A stretch of 63,762 nt of DNA from Brevibacillus gelatini. Its GTDB lineage: Bacteria; Bacillota; Bacilli; Brevibacillales; Brevibacillaceae. The notes beneath the pieces were generated by a model, which saw only the letters and a program-made list of their open reading frames with translations, was not told the origin of the DNA and ran no database searches. Positions within the stretch are counted from its first letter, which is position 1. Each line of letters starts with the position of its first letter. Positions 7,473-18,371 of the stretch are shown here, one piece after another. Location of the stretch: positions 1 to 63,762 of the forward strand of contig NZ_RHHS01000059.1 in assembly GCF_003710935.1 (NCBI RefSeq), given 5' to 3'. A program made the position numbers and the translations under genes.

Positions 7473-8266
7473 GCACGCCACCATCCAATCGTAATCGCGA
7501 GCAACACTCCGGCAGCTGCTATCCCGGCATCTCGCCAGGAAAAGGCCAGCTTGTGCAATCGGGTTCGCCCGACACCGCCTCGATAGCCGCGCGCTTCCAT
7601 CGCCAAAGCGAGATCCTCGGCCCGGCGAAACGCGCTGACGAACAACGGAATCGCGATCGGGATCAGGCTTTGCGCTCGCTTCACGAGACTGCCGCTCGTA
7701 AAATTGGCTCCCCTGGCCGTCTGCGCCTTGATGATTTTATCCGTCTCCTCCATCAAGGTCGGAATGAACCGGATCGCAATCGACATCATCAGGGCGATTT
7801 CGTGCACAGGAACCCCAATCCGGCCAAATGGTCCGAGCAGGCGCTCCAGTCCCTCCGTCAAATCGATTGGCGATGTGGTCAACGTCAGCAAGGAGCTAAT
7901 CACCACCAGGAGTCCCAACCGCAAGGAAATGAAGATCGCTTGTTGTATTCCACGTTCCTCGACTGTAAACCAGCCCCATTGGAAGTACACCGCGCCGCCT
8001 TTTGTCAGGAAAATGTGCAGGATGATCGTAAACACGATCAAGATCCATACCGGTTTCAAGCTTTTCAGGATGTAGCCAAGCGACAGCCTGGAGAGCAGCC
8101 CGGCATACAGGGTAAAGGCTACCAATACGGCATAGGTGACCGTATTGTTGGCCAGAAAGACTAGCGTTGCAAAAAGAATGATAAAGAGCAGTTTGCTTCG
8201 CGGATCTGCGCGATGTAAAAAGGAATGCCCAGGTACGTACTGACCAATGGCAATATTCTGCAGCAT
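7469..8266 (-). CDS. ecfT: energy-coupling factor transporter, EcfT subunit
   Basis: A 265-residue membrane component of a group II ECF vitamin importer. Hydrophobic segments occupy about residues 25-130 and 240-260. The two ATPase-coupling Ala-Arg-Gly motifs are seen as TARGA (about 183) and EARGY (about 222). EcfT pairs with EcfA1 and EcfA2 and with interchangeable S components encoded elsewhere. It follows ecfA2 by 2 bases and overlaps truA by 4. Confidence 0.95.
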   Translation of the reverse strand: MLQNIAIGQYVPGHSFLHRADPRSKLLFIILFATLVFLANNTVTYAVLVAFTLYAGLLSRLSLGYILKSLKPVWILIVFTIILHIFLTKGGAVYFQWGWFTVEERGIQQAIFISLRLGLLVVISSLLTLTTSPIDLTEGLERLLGPFGRIGVPVHEIALMMSIAIRFIPTLMEETDKIIKAQTARGANFTSGSLVKRAQSLIPIAIPLFVSAFRRAEDLALAMEARGYRGGVGRTRLHKLAFSWRDAGIAAAGVLLAITIGWWRA

Positions 8267-8268
8267 GC

Positions 8269-9141
8269 CTAGCCCTCCTTCGGTACGGACAGTCGTTCCA
8301 GCAGATGGGCAATCAACTCTTCCTCCCGATAAACGGAGTTTGGCAGACTTTCCTTGTCCGGCAGCAATTGATTCAGCCTCGACACAAAAGCGACTGTCTC
8401 CGGCACATCCAAAGCAAGCTCGCGGAGACGCTCTGCCTGCATGAAGATTTCATCCGGCTTGCCCTGCAAGGCGATCGTGCCCTGTGCCAGTACCAGCATA
8501 TAGTCGGCGTAGCGCGCTGCTTCCTCCATGCTGTGGGTGACCAATAGCGTCGTCAGCTTTTGCTCCTGGTGAATGCGGTAGATCGCTTCCAGAATCGACT
8601 GACGCCCCATCGGGTCCAGCCCTGCCGTCGGCTCGTCCAATACAAGCACTTTTGGCTGCATGGCCAGAACTCCTGCCAGCGCGACACGGCGCATTTGCCC
8701 GCCACTCAGGTGAAAAGGCGAACGGTCCTTGACTTTTTCGTAATCCAGTCCAACGATTTCAAGAGCCTCTTTCACGCGGGCCTCTACCATCGCTTCCGGC
8801 AAATCAAAGTTCGAAGGTCCAAAGGCAACGTCTTTTGCCACTGTTTCCTCAAACAGTTGATGCTCCGGATACTGGAAAACAAGCCCGATATTCCGCCTTT
8901 GCTCGTGAGGCAAACGCTGCTTCGAGGTGATAACTGTGTCCCCCAAAGTAATGGTCCCAGCGCTGGGCAAAAGCAAGCCGTTCAAATGCTGGATCAAGGT
9001 AGACTTGCCAGAGCCTGTCTGCCCGATAATCCCGACAAACGAACCGGACGGAATCGTAAACGAGATGTCGTGCAAGGCTACCCGCTCAAACGGGGTTCCT
9101 TTTCCGTAGATATGGCTTACCTGGTCAAAAGTAATCTGCAT
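8269..9141 (-). CDS. ecfA2: energy-coupling factor transporter ATPase EcfA2
   Basis: A 290-residue ABC ATPase. Walker A GQTGSGKST near residue 40, Q loop VFQYPEHQLFEETV, signature LSGGQMRR and Walker B VLVLDEPTAGLD are intact. It forms the heterodimer with EcfA1 that powers vitamin uptake through EcfT. The start overlaps the end of ecfA1 by 25 bases. The order A1-A2-T-truA is the same as in B. subtilis. Confidence 0.96.
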   Translation of the reverse strand: MQITFDQVSHIYGKGTPFERVALHDISFTIPSGSFVGIIGQTGSGKSTLIQHLNGLLLPSAGTITLGDTVITSKQRLPHEQRRNIGLVFQYPEHQLFEETVAKDVAFGPSNFDLPEAMVEARVKEALEIVGLDYEKVKDRSPFHLSGGQMRRVALAGVLAMQPKVLVLDEPTAGLDPMGRQSILEAIYRIHQEQKLTTLLVTHSMEEAARYADYMLVLAQGTIALQGKPDEIFMQAERLRELALDVPETVAFVSRLNQLLPDKESLPNSVYREEELIAHLLERLSVPKEG

Positions 9142-9968
9142 ACGTGCTCCACCAGCTCCTCTTGGTGCAGTACAAACGGTAGATCAATCCCTTTGGCAGC
9201 CAACATGTGTCGGAGGCGGACGGCAAAGGGAACATCCAGCCCTACCGCTTTCAAACGTTCTACCTGGTTGAACACGTCACCAGGCGGCCCCTCCATCAGA
9301 ACTTCTCCGGCATTCATCACAACGACCTTGTCCGAATAGACCGCTTCTTCGGGAAAATGGGTAATGTTGATGATGGTAATTCCTTCGTCACGATTCAGCC
9401 GTCTGACCAGTTGCAGCACTTCCTGTCTGCCCTGGGGATCAAGCATCGCTGTCGCTTCATCCAGGATGATGACGGATGGCCGCATCGCCATAATGCCCGC
9501 GATTGCCACGCGTTGCTTTTGTCCCCCTGACAGCCGGTGCGGCTGCGCCAGCAAGTACGGCTCCATCCCGACCGAAGCCAGCGCCTCATCAATACGCTGG
9601 CGCATCTGTGCAGGATCGACGCCCATGTTCTCAAGCCCAAAGGCCACATCATCTTCCACCGTCGCCCCGACAATCTGATTGTCAGGGTTTTGAAAGACCA
9701 TGCCCACATGGCGGCGTATTTCCCAAACCAGTTCCCCTTGGGACGTATCCATCCCGGCGACGAGCACCTTGCCGCCCTCTGGCAAAAGCAAGGCATTCAT
9801 CAGCTTTGCCATCGTAGACTTGCCCGAGCCGTTATGACCCAATACAGACACAAAGGAACCCTTTTGAATGGTCAGATCGACGTCCTTCAATACCGGGACA
9901 CGACTGCCAAGCTCATCATCATAGGTATAGGATACCTCTTGCAGTGCCAGCAGGTTCTCTTCATTCAT
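9117..9968 (-). CDS. ecfA1: energy-coupling factor transporter ATPase EcfA1
   Basis: A 283-residue ABC ATPase with Walker A GHNGSGKST, Q loop VFQNPDNQIVGATVEDDVAFG, signature LSGGQKQR and Walker B VIILDEATAMLD. The Q-loop pattern is typical of cobalt/vitamin ECF ATPases. It is first of the ecfA1-ecfA2-ecfT-truA unit, starting about 60 bases after the terminator that closes the alpha operon, so it needs its own promoter; I could not identify a convincing one. ATG at 9968 has GGAGAGGATG about 10 bases upstream. Confidence 0.96.
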   Translation of the reverse strand: MNEENLLALQEVSYTYDDELGSRVPVLKDVDLTIQKGSFVSVLGHNGSGKSTMAKLMNALLLPEGGKVLVAGMDTSQGELVWEIRRHVGMVFQNPDNQIVGATVEDDVAFGLENMGVDPAQMRQRIDEALASVGMEPYLLAQPHRLSGGQKQRVAIAGIMAMRPSVIILDEATAMLDPQGRQEVLQLVRRLNRDEGITIINITHFPEEAVYSDKVVVMNAGEVLMEGPPGDVFNQVERLKAVGLDVPFAVRLRHMLAAKGIDLPFVLHQEELVEHVCRLLLTR

Positions 9969-10026
9969 GAGGCATTCACATCCTCTCCAGCCTTTGCAGA
10001 CTAGCAGGATTTCTCCTTAGAGAAAG

Positions 10027-10082
10027 AAAAAAAGGGTTGAATCAGAGTCCAGCCTATGACCAGATCTGCCCCCACCCTTTTC
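10027..10082 (-). terminator. terminator after rplQ, end of the alpha operon
   Basis: On the minus strand AAAAGGGT and ACCCTTTTTTT form the base of a long hairpin with an approximately 36-base loop, ending in a T run. It lies about 70 bases past rplQ. The long loop makes it weaker than the other terminators here. Confidence 0.6.
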
Positions 10083-10149
10083 ACGGTCGATTACCGGTAT
10101 CGAGGTTGTGTCTCGTTTCCCATGTAAAATGACCAGTTTCTATCCATTA

Positions 10150-10509
10150 TTAAACGAATTCGATGTACGCCATCGGAGCAGCGTCGCCGCGGCGAGGGCC
10201 GGCTTTCAGGATACGAGTGTATCCACCGTTGCGCTCTTTGAAGCGAGGCGCGATTTCATCGAACAGTTTTTGTACAGCATCGCGACCTTCTGCATTCGCA
10301 ACTTCTTTGCGAACAAAAGCAGCAACTTGACGACGAGCATGCAGATCGCCACGTTTCGCGAGCGTAACCATTTTCTCAGCGATTGGGCGCAGTTCTTTCG
10401 CCTTCATCTCTGTAGTTTCGATGCGCTCGTTGATGATGAGGTCAGTTACCAAGTCGCGGAACAACGCTTTACGAGCTGCACTACGACGACCCAATTTACG
10501 GTATGCCAT
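10150..10509 (-). CDS. rplQ: ribosomal protein bL17
   Basis: A 119-residue 50S protein lining the peptide tunnel exit. [24 protein letters not shown] is the family start (shown here in two parts in the product), and the C terminus ends PMAYIEFV. It is the last gene of the alpha operon, 128 bases after rpoA. ATG at 10509 follows GGGAGGTAAAG. Confidence 0.98.
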   Translation of the reverse strand: MAYRKLGRRSAARKALFRDLVTDLIINERIETTEMKAKELRPIAEKMVTLAKRGDLHARRQVAAFVRKEVANAEGRDAVQKLFDEIAPRFKERNGGYTRILKAGPRRGDAAPMAYIEFV

Positions 10510-10580
10510 GTCTTTACCTCCCTTTTCAAGCTGGCAACACTACGTAGAAACTTCTACTGTCGGGAAGCCAGATCTGTATT

Positions 10581-10595
10581 CCCCCAAAATGGGGG
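10581..10595. repeat. GC hairpin in the rpoA-rplQ spacer
   Basis: A perfect inverted repeat, CCCCC-ATTTT-GGGGG, sits between rpoA and rplQ with no T tract. A second small repeat, GTAGAAGTTTCTAC, lies nearer rplQ at about 10540-10553. They may be RNA stability or processing structures. Confidence 0.5.
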
Positions 10596-10637
10596 CTGAC
10601 TTGAGAGAACAAAAGTCTGCTGTCAGGGTTTGCTTCT

Positions 10638-11582
10638 CTAGTCGTCGCTGCGCAGGGACAGGCCGAGTTCAGCCAGCTTTTCCTGCACTTCTTCCAGAGA
10701 TTTGCGACCCAGGTTGCGGACTTTCATCATGTCCTCTTCGGTCTTCTGCGTCAGCTCTTGCACGGTGTTGATACCGGCACGCTTCAAGCAGTTGTAGGAA
10801 CGAACAGAAAGATCCAGCTCTTCGATTGTCATCTCCAACACTTTTTCTTTCTTGTCTTCCTCTTTTTCAACCATGATCTCAGCATCTTTGGCCTCATCGG
10901 TCAGACCGACAAACAGGTTCAAGTGCTCCGTCATGATTTTTGCGCCGAGACTAACGGCTTCTTCCGGACTGATGCTGCCGTTTGTCCAAACCTCAAGTGT
11001 CAACTTATCGTAGTTGGTCATTTGCCCTACACGGGTATTTTCCACCTGATAGTTAACGCGCTTGATCGGCGTATAGATCGAATCAATCGGAATCACGCCA
11101 ATTGGCAGATCCTCAGACTTGTTTCCATCTGATTGAACATAACCACGACCACGTCCAGCTGTCATGCGGATATGCAGACGACCGCCATTGGCCAACGTTG
11201 CAATATGAAGATCAGGGTTTAAGACCTCCACATCACTGTCAGCACGGATATCTCCCGCTTTGACAACGCCTTCGCCTTCTGCATCGATCTCGATTACTTT
11301 TTCTTCATCGGAATGGATCTTCAGCGCCAAGCCTTTGATGTTCAGGATGATCTCGGTTACATCTTCAACGACGCCTTCAACCGTAGAGAACTCGTGAAGA
11401 ACCCCGTCGATTTGAACAGTACGAACTGCCGAACCTGGCAAGGACGAAAGAAGAATCCTTCTCAGCGAGTTGCCAAGGGTAGTCCCGTATCCGCGTTCCA
11501 GAGGTTCTACAACAAATTTTCCATACGAGTTGTCGTCGCTAACTTCCACAACCTCGATTTTTGGTTTTTCTATTTCTATCAT
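10638..11582 (-). CDS. rpoA: RNA polymerase alpha subunit
   Basis: A 314-residue subunit. The N-terminal domain (1-228) for assembly includes [18 protein letters not shown], and the C-terminal domain (about 245-314) that contacts UP elements and activators includes [18 protein letters not shown] and [10 protein letters not shown]. Length and motifs match B. subtilis. ATG at 11582 follows GAAGGAGGG. The 156-base spacer from rpsK is longer than others in the cluster and may hold an internal promoter, but I could not identify one. Confidence 0.99.
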   Translation of the reverse strand: MIEIEKPKIEVVEVSDDNSYGKFVVEPLERGYGTTLGNSLRRILLSSLPGSAVRTVQIDGVLHEFSTVEGVVEDVTEIILNIKGLALKIHSDEEKVIEIDAEGEGVVKAGDIRADSDVEVLNPDLHIATLANGGRLHIRMTAGRGRGYVQSDGNKSEDLPIGVIPIDSIYTPIKRVNYQVENTRVGQMTNYDKLTLEVWTNGSISPEEAVSLGAKIMTEHLNLFVGLTDEAKDAEIMVEKEEDKKEKVLEMTIEELDLSVRSYNCLKRAGINTVQELTQKTEEDMMKVRNLGRKSLEEVQEKLAELGLSLRSDD

Positions 11583-11738
11583 TAAACAAACCCTCCTTCA
11601 AAACGTCGAAATCCTTGGGTGGGCCGCATACGTGCCCACTCAGGAATTTCCCCGGCGGTTTACCGTTTGCGTGCATGACAAGCTATAAATCAGAATTTAC
11701 CATTCTAGTATGGACATGTTCTGAACAATATAAACCAG

Positions 11739-12140
11739 TTACACGCGGCGACGTTTTGGTGGACGGCAACCGTTGTGCGGAATTGGCGTCACGTCTTTAA
11801 TCATGTTCACTTCGAGACCAGCTGCTTGCAGGGAACGGATCGCTGCTTCACGACCAGCACCTGGACCTTTTACCGATACTTCGAGGGAACGCATGCCATG
11901 TTCCATAGCGACACGTGCAGCCGCTTCAGCAGCCATTTGCGCAGCAAATGGAGTGCTTTTACGGGAGCCTTTGAAGCCGAGGGAACCAGCGCTGGACCAA
12001 GAGATCGCGTTACCGTGTGGATCTGTGATGGTTACAATCGTGTTGTTGAAAGTGGAGCGGATATGCGCTACGCCGACTTCAACATTCTTGCGATCACGAC
12101 GACGGGTACGAGTTGTTGTAGCCTGTTTTCTTTTCGCCAT
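11739..12140 (-). CDS. rpsK: ribosomal protein uS11
   Basis: A 133-residue 30S platform protein. Signature [21 protein letters not shown] is near residue 27, and the basic tail ends [13 protein letters not shown]. It lies 16 bases after rpsM, in the conserved order rpsM-rpsK-rpoA-rplQ. Confidence 0.99.
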   Translation of the reverse strand: MAKRKQATTTRTRRRDRKNVEVGVAHIRSTFNNTIVTITDPHGNAISWSSAGSLGFKGSRKSTPFAAQMAAEAAARVAMEHGMRSLEVSVKGPGAGREAAIRSLQAAGLEVNMIKDVTPIPHNGCRPPKRRRV

Positions 12141-12156
12141 GTCAGTTTACCCTCCT

Positions 12157-12525
12157 TTACTTCTTCTTGTTAGCTACTGTACGACGTGGGCCTTTACGTG
12201 TACGAGCATTTGTTTTAGTACGTTGACCGCGAACTGGCAGTCCACGACGGTGACGGATTCCACGGAAGCATCCGATTTCCATCAGACGTTTGATGTTCAA
12301 GGAAATCTCACGACGGAGATCGCCTTCCACCTTCACGTTCTTGTCGATGTAATCACGCAGTTTGCTTACTTCGTCTTCTGTCAGATCGCGAACACGAGTG
12401 TTCACATCTACGCCAGTAGCGGCCAGAATTTTTTGAGACGTGGGGCGGCCAATACCAAAAATGTAGGTAAGAGCAACTTCAACGCGTTTTTCGCGCGGCA
12501 AGTCTACGCCTGCAATACGTGCCAT
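12157..12525 (-). CDS. rpsM: ribosomal protein uS13
   Basis: A 122-residue 30S head protein contacting the P-site tRNA and the 50S bridge. It begins [21 protein letters not shown] and has the [18 protein letters not shown] signature near the C terminus. ATG at 12525 is preceded by AAGGAGGTG. Confidence 0.99.
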   Translation of the reverse strand: MARIAGVDLPREKRVEVALTYIFGIGRPTSQKILAATGVDVNTRVRDLTEDEVSKLRDYIDKNVKVEGDLRREISLNIKRLMEIGCFRGIRHRRGLPVRGQRTKTNARTRKGPRRTVANKKK

Positions 12526-12546
12526 GTGTCAAAAGCACCTCCTTGT

Positions 12547-12678
<132 letters not shown>

Positions 12679-12694
12679 CTAGGGGTTTTGCTTG

Positions 12695-12913
12695 CTATTT
12701 GTAGCGATACGTAATACGTCCGCGGGTCAAGTCGTACGGTGACAGTTCAACAGTTACTTTATCCCCCGGCAGGATGCGGATAAAGTGCATGCGGATTTTT
12801 CCGGAGACGTGAGCGAGGACTTTGTGTCCATTCTCCAATTCTACTCGAAACATAGCGTTCGGCAAAGGCTCAATTACTGTACCTTCTACCTCAATGACAT
12901 CATCTTTTGCCAT
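12695..12913 (-). CDS. infA: translation initiation factor IF-1
   Basis: A 72-residue OB-fold protein that binds the ribosomal A site during initiation: [20 protein letters not shown] at the start, [19 protein letters not shown] in the middle and GRITYRYK at the end. ATG at 12913 follows AAAGGAGAG. Upstream towards map lies the possible KOW-protein remnant. Confidence 0.99.
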   Translation of the reverse strand: MAKDDVIEVEGTVIEPLPNAMFRVELENGHKVLAHVSGKIRMHFIRILPGDKVTVELSPYDLTRGRITYRYK

Positions 12914-12967
12914 GGTAAACTCTCCTTTCTTCTGCTCTTCAGTCGGACCATGAGTTTTGCGAAATGA

Positions 12968-13030
12968 TCACACAACGAACTTATCGTCGACACGTTGGAC
13001 GACAATCCCGAAACACTCGGTACTCTCGCA
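12968..13030 (-). pseudogene. possible remnant of a KOW-domain protein gene
   Basis: Between map and infA the minus strand, in the map frame right after the map stop, reads TECFGIVVQRVDDKFVV and then a stop. Many Bacilli carry a small KOW-domain RNA-binding protein exactly here, with a segment of the type xxxxVVIxxVDxRFVxxADG (from memory). The match is short but at the right place and in the right order. There is no start codon and no ADGxxRKFDRPK continuation, so if real it is a decayed gene. A 16-codon ATG frame (start 13032, overlapping the map stop) runs in another frame. Confidence 0.35.
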
Positions 13031-13777
13031 TTATGTTCGTGTTAAAATCTCATAGCCATCTTCCGTAATCGCGATGGTGTGTTCAAAATGAGCACATGTT
13101 TTCCGATCCAATGTTACTACCGTCCAATTGTCCTCCAATGTGCGGACATAACGTTCGCCGGCATTTACCATTGGCTCAATTGCCAACACCATGCCTGGTT
13201 TTAACCGTGGACCCCGATCAGGCGGGCCGTAGTTAGGAACCTGCGGATCTTCGTGCAAGTTTTGCCCAATCCCATGCCCCACATACTCGCGGACGAGTGT
13301 GAAGCCGGCAGCTTCTGCGTGAACCTGAATGGCATGAGAGATATCGGACAATCGTCCCCCAGGAACAGCTTTTTCAAGCCCCTTGAACAACGCCTCTTCC
13401 GTTACCCGCAACAGCTTTTCATTTTCCGCGGAAATTTTGCCGACCGGATACGTCCAAGCGGAGTCTCCATGGTACCCCTGAAACTGGGCACCGATGTCGA
13501 TGCTGATGATGTCTCCTTCTTGCAACGTCCGTTTTCCTGGGATCCCGTGTACGAGTTCTTCATTGACTGAAGCACAGATACTACCTGGAAAGCCACCGTA
13601 GCCTTTAAATGATGGAACTGCTCCCATGCTGCGAATAAATGTCTCGGCAATTTCGTCAAGCTGCTTTGTCGTGACACCAGGCTTGATCGCCTTGGCCAGC
13701 TCTTGATGGGTGAGTGCGACGATACGACCAGCTTCGCGCATAACCTCAAGTTCTGCTTTCGACTTCAGGATAATCAT
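13031..13777 (-). CDS. map: methionine aminopeptidase, type I
   Basis: A 248-residue metalloprotease that removes N-terminal Met from new proteins. The expected metal ligands are visible: Asp in [16 protein letters not shown] (two Asp), His in [12 protein letters not shown], and Glu in AIEPMVNAG and [11 protein letters not shown]. It lies 7 bases after adk in the secY-adk-map-infA order. ATG at 13777. Confidence 0.98.
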   Translation of the reverse strand: MIILKSKAELEVMREAGRIVALTHQELAKAIKPGVTTKQLDEIAETFIRSMGAVPSFKGYGGFPGSICASVNEELVHGIPGKRTLQEGDIISIDIGAQFQGYHGDSAWTYPVGKISAENEKLLRVTEEALFKGLEKAVPGGRLSDISHAIQVHAEAAGFTLVREYVGHGIGQNLHEDPQVPNYGPPDRGPRLKPGMVLAIEPMVNAGERYVRTLEDNWTVVTLDRKTCAHFEHTIAITEDGYEILTRT

Positions 13778-13784
13778 TCGGCAA

Positions 13785-14474
<690 letters not shown>

Positions 14475-14490
14475 CTAAACATCTAAGTCA

Positions 14491-15786
14491 TTACTTGATA
14501 AACCCTTGGTAATGGCGTTTAATCATCTGGCTTTCGATCTGCTTCATTGTGTCAAGAGCTACCCCGATCACAATCAAGAGCGAAGTGCCGCCGATGTAAA
14601 TCTGCTGCGGCAGGTTAGCCAGCTTGCTGAAGAAGAATGGCAAAATGGCAATTGCCATCAGGAACAATGCGCCAGCCAAAGTTAGACGGTTTAGTGTACG
14701 AGTAATGTATACCTCAGTGTTTTTACCGGGTCGGATACCAGGAATGTAACCGCCATTTTTTCTCATGTTTTCTGCCATTTGTACAGGGTTAATCTGAACA
14801 AATGTGTAGAAATAGGTGAAACCGAGAATCAGGATAGCGTACAACGTCATTCCCAACGGTTCAGTCACTTGGAAGTTTTGATAAATCCAGTTGGCAAACC
14901 CTGTTCCGGATGAATCCACCCAGAACTGTGCGATTGTCGACGGGAACAGTACCAGCGAGACAGCAAAAATTACGGGAATAACACCGGCAGAGTTGATTTT
15001 CAACGGAATGTGGGTGGATTGACCACCGTACATTTTACGTCCAACCACTCGCTTCGCGTATTGCACCGGAATTTTGCGGATACCTTGCTGCATAAAGATA
15101 ACCCCGACGATAATAGCGAGGATTACCAGCAGAATGATCGCAACTTTGACGATGCTGAAAAAGACATTCTGGGAAGGATCACCGAACTGTGTGGTGTAAA
15201 TCGTCGTAACTCCAGTTGGAATGTTGGCGACGATCCCGGCAACGATCAGGATCGAAATCCCGTTGCCGATTCCCTTCTCCGTAATCTGTTCCCCCATCCA
15301 CATCATGAATGCGGTCCCAGCCGTCAGTGTCAGCGCGATGAGTGCATAGCTGCCAATCGAAGTGTCGTTGAGCAAGCCAGGTGCCATATTATTAAAGCCG
15401 ATTGTCATCCCAACTGACTGAATCAAGCCAAGGATGATTGTCGCGTAACGGGTAACGGTAGCGATCTTGCGACGGCCAACCTCCCCTTCGCGTGCCCATT
15501 GCGTCAGCTTAGGCACAACATCCATCGACATCAGCTGCATGATAATCGATGCCGTAATATATGGCATGATACCCATGGCAAAAATCGAGAAGTTTTGCAG
15601 TGCTCCACCAGAGAAGGTGTTCAACAAACCCAACAAGTGGTTTGTGTTCTGCTGAAACAGCTCGACGTTGACGTTCGGAACCGGTACAAAGCTACCGATC
15701 CGGAAGACGACCAACATCATGAGGGTAAACAGGACCTTACGACGTAAGTCGCCAATTTTAAAAATGTTAGTTAAGGACGCTAACAT
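14491..15786 (-). CDS. secY: protein translocase subunit SecY
   Basis: A 431-residue channel protein of the Sec translocase with ten predicted membrane segments. NIFKIGDLRRKVLFTL at the start, the plug-region GGALQNFSIFAMGIMPYI, and YYTF-like helix segments ending in IESQMIKRHYQGFIK are typical. Its ATG overlaps the rplO stop as TAATG, so it is translationally coupled. SecE is encoded separately at 43200. Confidence 0.99.
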   Translation of the reverse strand: MLASLTNIFKIGDLRRKVLFTLMMLVVFRIGSFVPVPNVNVELFQQNTNHLLGLLNTFSGGALQNFSIFAMGIMPYITASIIMQLMSMDVVPKLTQWAREGEVGRRKIATVTRYATIILGLIQSVGMTIGFNNMAPGLLNDTSIGSYALIALTLTAGTAFMMWMGEQITEKGIGNGISILIVAGIVANIPTGVTTIYTTQFGDPSQNVFFSIVKVAIILLVILAIIVGVIFMQQGIRKIPVQYAKRVVGRKMYGGQSTHIPLKINSAGVIPVIFAVSLVLFPSTIAQFWVDSSGTGFANWIYQNFQVTEPLGMTLYAILILGFTYFYTFVQINPVQMAENMRKNGGYIPGIRPGKNTEVYITRTLNRLTLAGALFLMAIAILPFFFSKLANLPQQIYIGGTSLLIVIGVALDTMKQIESQMIKRHYQGFIK

Positions 15787-16226
15787 TAGATCACCTCGGT
15801 TGTTCCACCGACTTGAGCGATCTTCTCAGCTGCAGCTCCGGAAAACTTGTGAGCTTTTACAGTCAGCTTCACAGTCAGTTCGCCGTTAGCAAGAACCTTA
15901 ACACCGTCGCGCAGTGCGCTGATAACACCAGTTTCTTTCAACAGTTCAGGTGTTACAACAGTACCCTCTTCGAAGCGGTTCAGCGCATCCAGGCTAACAA
16001 TCGCAAATTCCTTGCGGTTGATGTTAGTGAAACCGCGTTTAGGCAGACGACGGTACAATGGGTTTTGACCACCCTCAAAACCAGGGCGAACTCCGCCGCC
16101 GGAACGAGCGTTTTGACCTTTGTGACCTTTACCAGCAGTTTTGCCAGTACCGCTACCGATACCGCGACCAATGCGCTTACGAGTGTGACGGGATCCTTCT
16201 GCAGGTTTCAGTTCATGCAATTTCAT
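15786..16226 (-). CDS. rplO: ribosomal protein uL15
   Basis: A 146-residue late-assembly 50S protein. It starts [20 protein letters not shown] and has the Gly-rich loop [19 protein letters not shown]. The start is ATG at 16226, with AGGAGGTG 5-7 bases upstream; an in-frame ATG at 16235 overlaps the ribosome site. Coupled to secY. Confidence 0.99.
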   Translation of the reverse strand: MKLHELKPAEGSRHTRKRIGRGIGSGTGKTAGKGHKGQNARSGGGVRPGFEGGQNPLYRRLPKRGFTNINRKEFAIVSLDALNRFEEGTVVTPELLKETGVISALRDGVKVLANGELTVKLTVKAHKFSGAAAEKIAQVGGTTEVI

Positions 16227-16259
16227 ACGTTGCACCTCCTAACTAATTGAGATGTGTGA

Positions 16260-16445
16260 TTATGCTTCTACTTCTTTCACTTCAACCAAGTGCTTCACTT
16301 TGAAAATCATTCCACGAATCGCAGCGTTGTCTTCCTTCACTACAGTGGAGTTGATTTTGCGAAGACCCAGAGCTTTTACAGTATCTTTTTGGTCTACAGT
16401 GCGACCGATCAGGCTACGTTTGAGGGTGATTTGCAATTTTGCCAT
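16260..16445 (-). CDS. rpmD: ribosomal protein uL30
   Basis: A 61-residue 50S protein in the bacterial short form: [20 protein letters not shown] at the start and the [18 protein letters not shown] signature. The start is ATG at 16445 after AGGAGGGAAT; frames reaching 16481 extend into rpsE. Confidence 0.98.
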   Translation of the reverse strand: MAKLQITLKRSLIGRTVDQKDTVKALGLRKINSTVVKEDNAAIRGMIFKVKHLVEVKEVEA

Positions 16446-16461
16446 GTTCATTCCCTCCTTA

Positions 16462-16959
16462 TTAACCCAACAACTCGTCAACAGTCTTACCGCGCAGTTT
16501 CGCGACTTCTTCCGCTGTTTTCAGACGGCCGAGGCCTTCCAGCGTAGCGTTGACCATGTTGATAGGATTGTTGGAACCAAGAGATTTACTCAAGATATCG
16601 CCTACACCAGCCAGTTCGAGTACGGCACGAACAGGTCCGCCGGCGATAACACCTGTACCTGGGGCAGCAGGCTTGATGAGAACTTTACCAGCACCGAATT
16701 GGCACATAACTTCGTGTGGAATGGTTGTTCCTCTCAACGGTACACGGATCAATTTTTTCTTAGCGTCTTCAATCGCTTTGCGAATGGCGTCTGGAACTTC
16801 TTGAGCTTTACCCATACCAGCACCTACGTGGCCGTTACGGTCTCCCACAACAACCAGGGCGCTGAAGCTCATGCGACGTCCACCTTTAACCGTTTTCGCT
16901 ACACGGTTAACAGCGACTACTTTTTCTTCGAGCTCTAATTTGCTAGGGTCGATACGCAT
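16462..16959 (-). CDS. rpsE: ribosomal protein uS5
   Basis: A 165-residue 30S protein at the mRNA entry, important for decoding accuracy. N-terminal RNA-binding domain with [16 protein letters not shown], then [20 protein letters not shown]. The loop linked with spectinomycin resistance ([10 protein letters not shown]) looks wild type. Start ATG at 16959 after AAGGAGGGTAAGGA. Confidence 0.99.
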   Translation of the reverse strand: MRIDPSKLELEEKVVAVNRVAKTVKGGRRMSFSALVVVGDRNGHVGAGMGKAQEVPDAIRKAIEDAKKKLIRVPLRGTTIPHEVMCQFGAGKVLIKPAAPGTGVIAGGPVRAVLELAGVGDILSKSLGSNNPINMVNATLEGLGRLKTAEEVAKLRGKTVDELLG

Positions 16960-16977
16960 TCCTTACCCTCCTTGTTG

Positions 16978-17340
16978 TTAGAATTGCAGACCAGCTTCAC
17001 GAGCTGCTTCTGCCAGTGCTTTAATACGTCCATGGTAGATGTAACCACCGCGGTCAAAAACCACTTCAGTCGTACCTTTTTCTTTTGCACGCTTAGCGAT
17101 CAATGTACCTACAGCAGCAGCAGCTTCCACATTAGCGCCATTTTTCAGGCCCAGCTCTTTATCCAGAGAAGATGCAGATGCCAGTGTTACACCATTTGCA
17201 TCATCAATCAGTTGAGCGTAGATGTGCTTGGAAGAACGGAACACGTTCAGGCGCGGACGGATCGCAGAACCAATCACGCGTTTGCGAATACGCAGGTGAC
17301 GTTTTTTCCGAGCTTTGTTTTTATCAGGTTTCGTAAACAT
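16978..17340 (-). CDS. rplR: ribosomal protein uL18
   Basis: A 120-residue 5S rRNA-binding protein. It begins with the basic tail [20 protein letters not shown] and has [20 protein letters not shown] and the C-terminal [25 protein letters not shown] (split across the fold). Works with uL5 (rplE) in the 5S particle. Confidence 0.99.
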   Translation of the reverse strand: MFTKPDKNKARKKRHLRIRKRVIGSAIRPRLNVFRSSKHIYAQLIDDANGVTLASASSLDKELGLKNGANVEAAAAVGTLIAKRAKEKGTTEVVFDRGGYIYHGRIKALAEAAREAGLQF

Positions 17341-17372
17341 TAAGCGGCCTCCTTTCTCATGAAGCTAGAAGC

Positions 17373-17909
17373 TTATTTACCTTTTTTACCTTCTTTACGA
17401 CGAACCACTTCATCGCTGTACTTGATACCTTTACCTTTGTATGGCTCAGGTTTGCGCAGCGAACGAATTTCAGCAGCAACTTGACCTACGCGCTCTTTGT
17501 TGATGCCTTTTACCACCAGAGTGGTTTGGTTTGGTACATCGATTTCGATACCCGCTTCTGGAGTAACTTCCACTGGGTGGGAGAAACCGAGAGAAAGAGT
17601 AACGCCGTTCCCGTTTTTCGTAGCACGATAACCTACACCGACGAGCTCCAGAGTACGAGTGAAGCCTTCGGATACGCCTTTTACCATGTTGGCAATCAGC
17701 GCACGAGTTGTACCATGCAGAGAGCGATGCAGTTTGTTGTCGCTTGGACGCTCTACAACAACTTCGTTTTCAGAAATGTTGATTTTAATATCTTCATGGA
17801 AGTTACGAACGAGTTGACCCTTAGGGCCCTTTACCGTCAGCTCAGTTCCGTTCAGAGTGAGGGTAACGCCTGCAGGTACCACGATCGGTTTTCTACCGAC
17901 ACGAGACAT
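17373..17909 (-). CDS. rplF: ribosomal protein uL6
   Basis: A 178-residue 50S protein with two repeated domains near the GTPase centre. [15 protein letters not shown] at the start and [29 protein letters not shown] tail at the end. Start ATG at 17909 because AGGAGGTG is 6-8 bases upstream; the in-frame start at 17918 overlaps the ribosome site. Confidence 0.99.
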   Translation of the reverse strand: MSRVGRKPIVVPAGVTLTLNGTELTVKGPKGQLVRNFHEDIKINISENEVVVERPSDNKLHRSLHGTTRALIANMVKGVSEGFTRTLELVGVGYRATKNGNGVTLSLGFSHPVEVTPEAGIEIDVPNQTTLVVKGINKERVGQVAAEIRSLRKPEPYKGKGIKYSDEVVRRKEGKKGK

Positions 17910-17945
17910 GTGGTGCACCTCCTGTGCTTTTTTACAATCTGTTAA

Positions 17946-18344
17946 TTACCAAACGTATGCAAGAACTTCTCCGCCAACATGAGCTTGACGAGCTTGCTTG
18001 TCAGTCATCACACCGTTGGATGTGGAGATGATCGCGCAACCGAGGCCACCCAGAACCTTAGGTACTTCATTGCTTTTCGCATAGACACGAAGTCCTGGTT
18101 TGGAGATACGTTTCAGACCTGTGATAACGCGCTCGTTGTTCGCACCGTATTTCAGGAATACGCGGATGATTCCTTGTTTGTTGTCCTCAACAAACTCAGC
18201 ATCACGGATGAAGCCTTCTTCTTTCAGAATGCGCGCGATTTCCTTCTTGATGGTGGACGCTGGGATCTCCACTTTCTCGTGGCGAACCATGTTAGCGTTA
18301 CGAATACGTGTCAACATATCTGCGATTGGATCAGTCATAACCAT
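17946..18344 (-). CDS. rpsH: ribosomal protein uS8
   Basis: A 132-residue primary 16S rRNA-binding protein. It starts [20 protein letters not shown], identical to B. subtilis over most of that stretch, and ends GGEVLAYVW with the usual [13 protein letters not shown] signature. ATG at 18344 has GGAGG 9 bases upstream. Confidence 0.99.
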   Translation of the reverse strand: MVMTDPIADMLTRIRNANMVRHEKVEIPASTIKKEIARILKEEGFIRDAEFVEDNKQGIIRVFLKYGANNERVITGLKRISKPGLRVYAKSNEVPKVLGGLGCAIISTSNGVMTDKQARQAHVGGEVLAYVW

Positions 18345-18371
18345 GAGAGAAAACCTCCTTCCCGTTTCAAA

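Noticed and set aside
11583..11738. Internal promoter ahead of rpoA.
   Set aside because: TAGAAT is present but no -35 falls at an acceptable distance.
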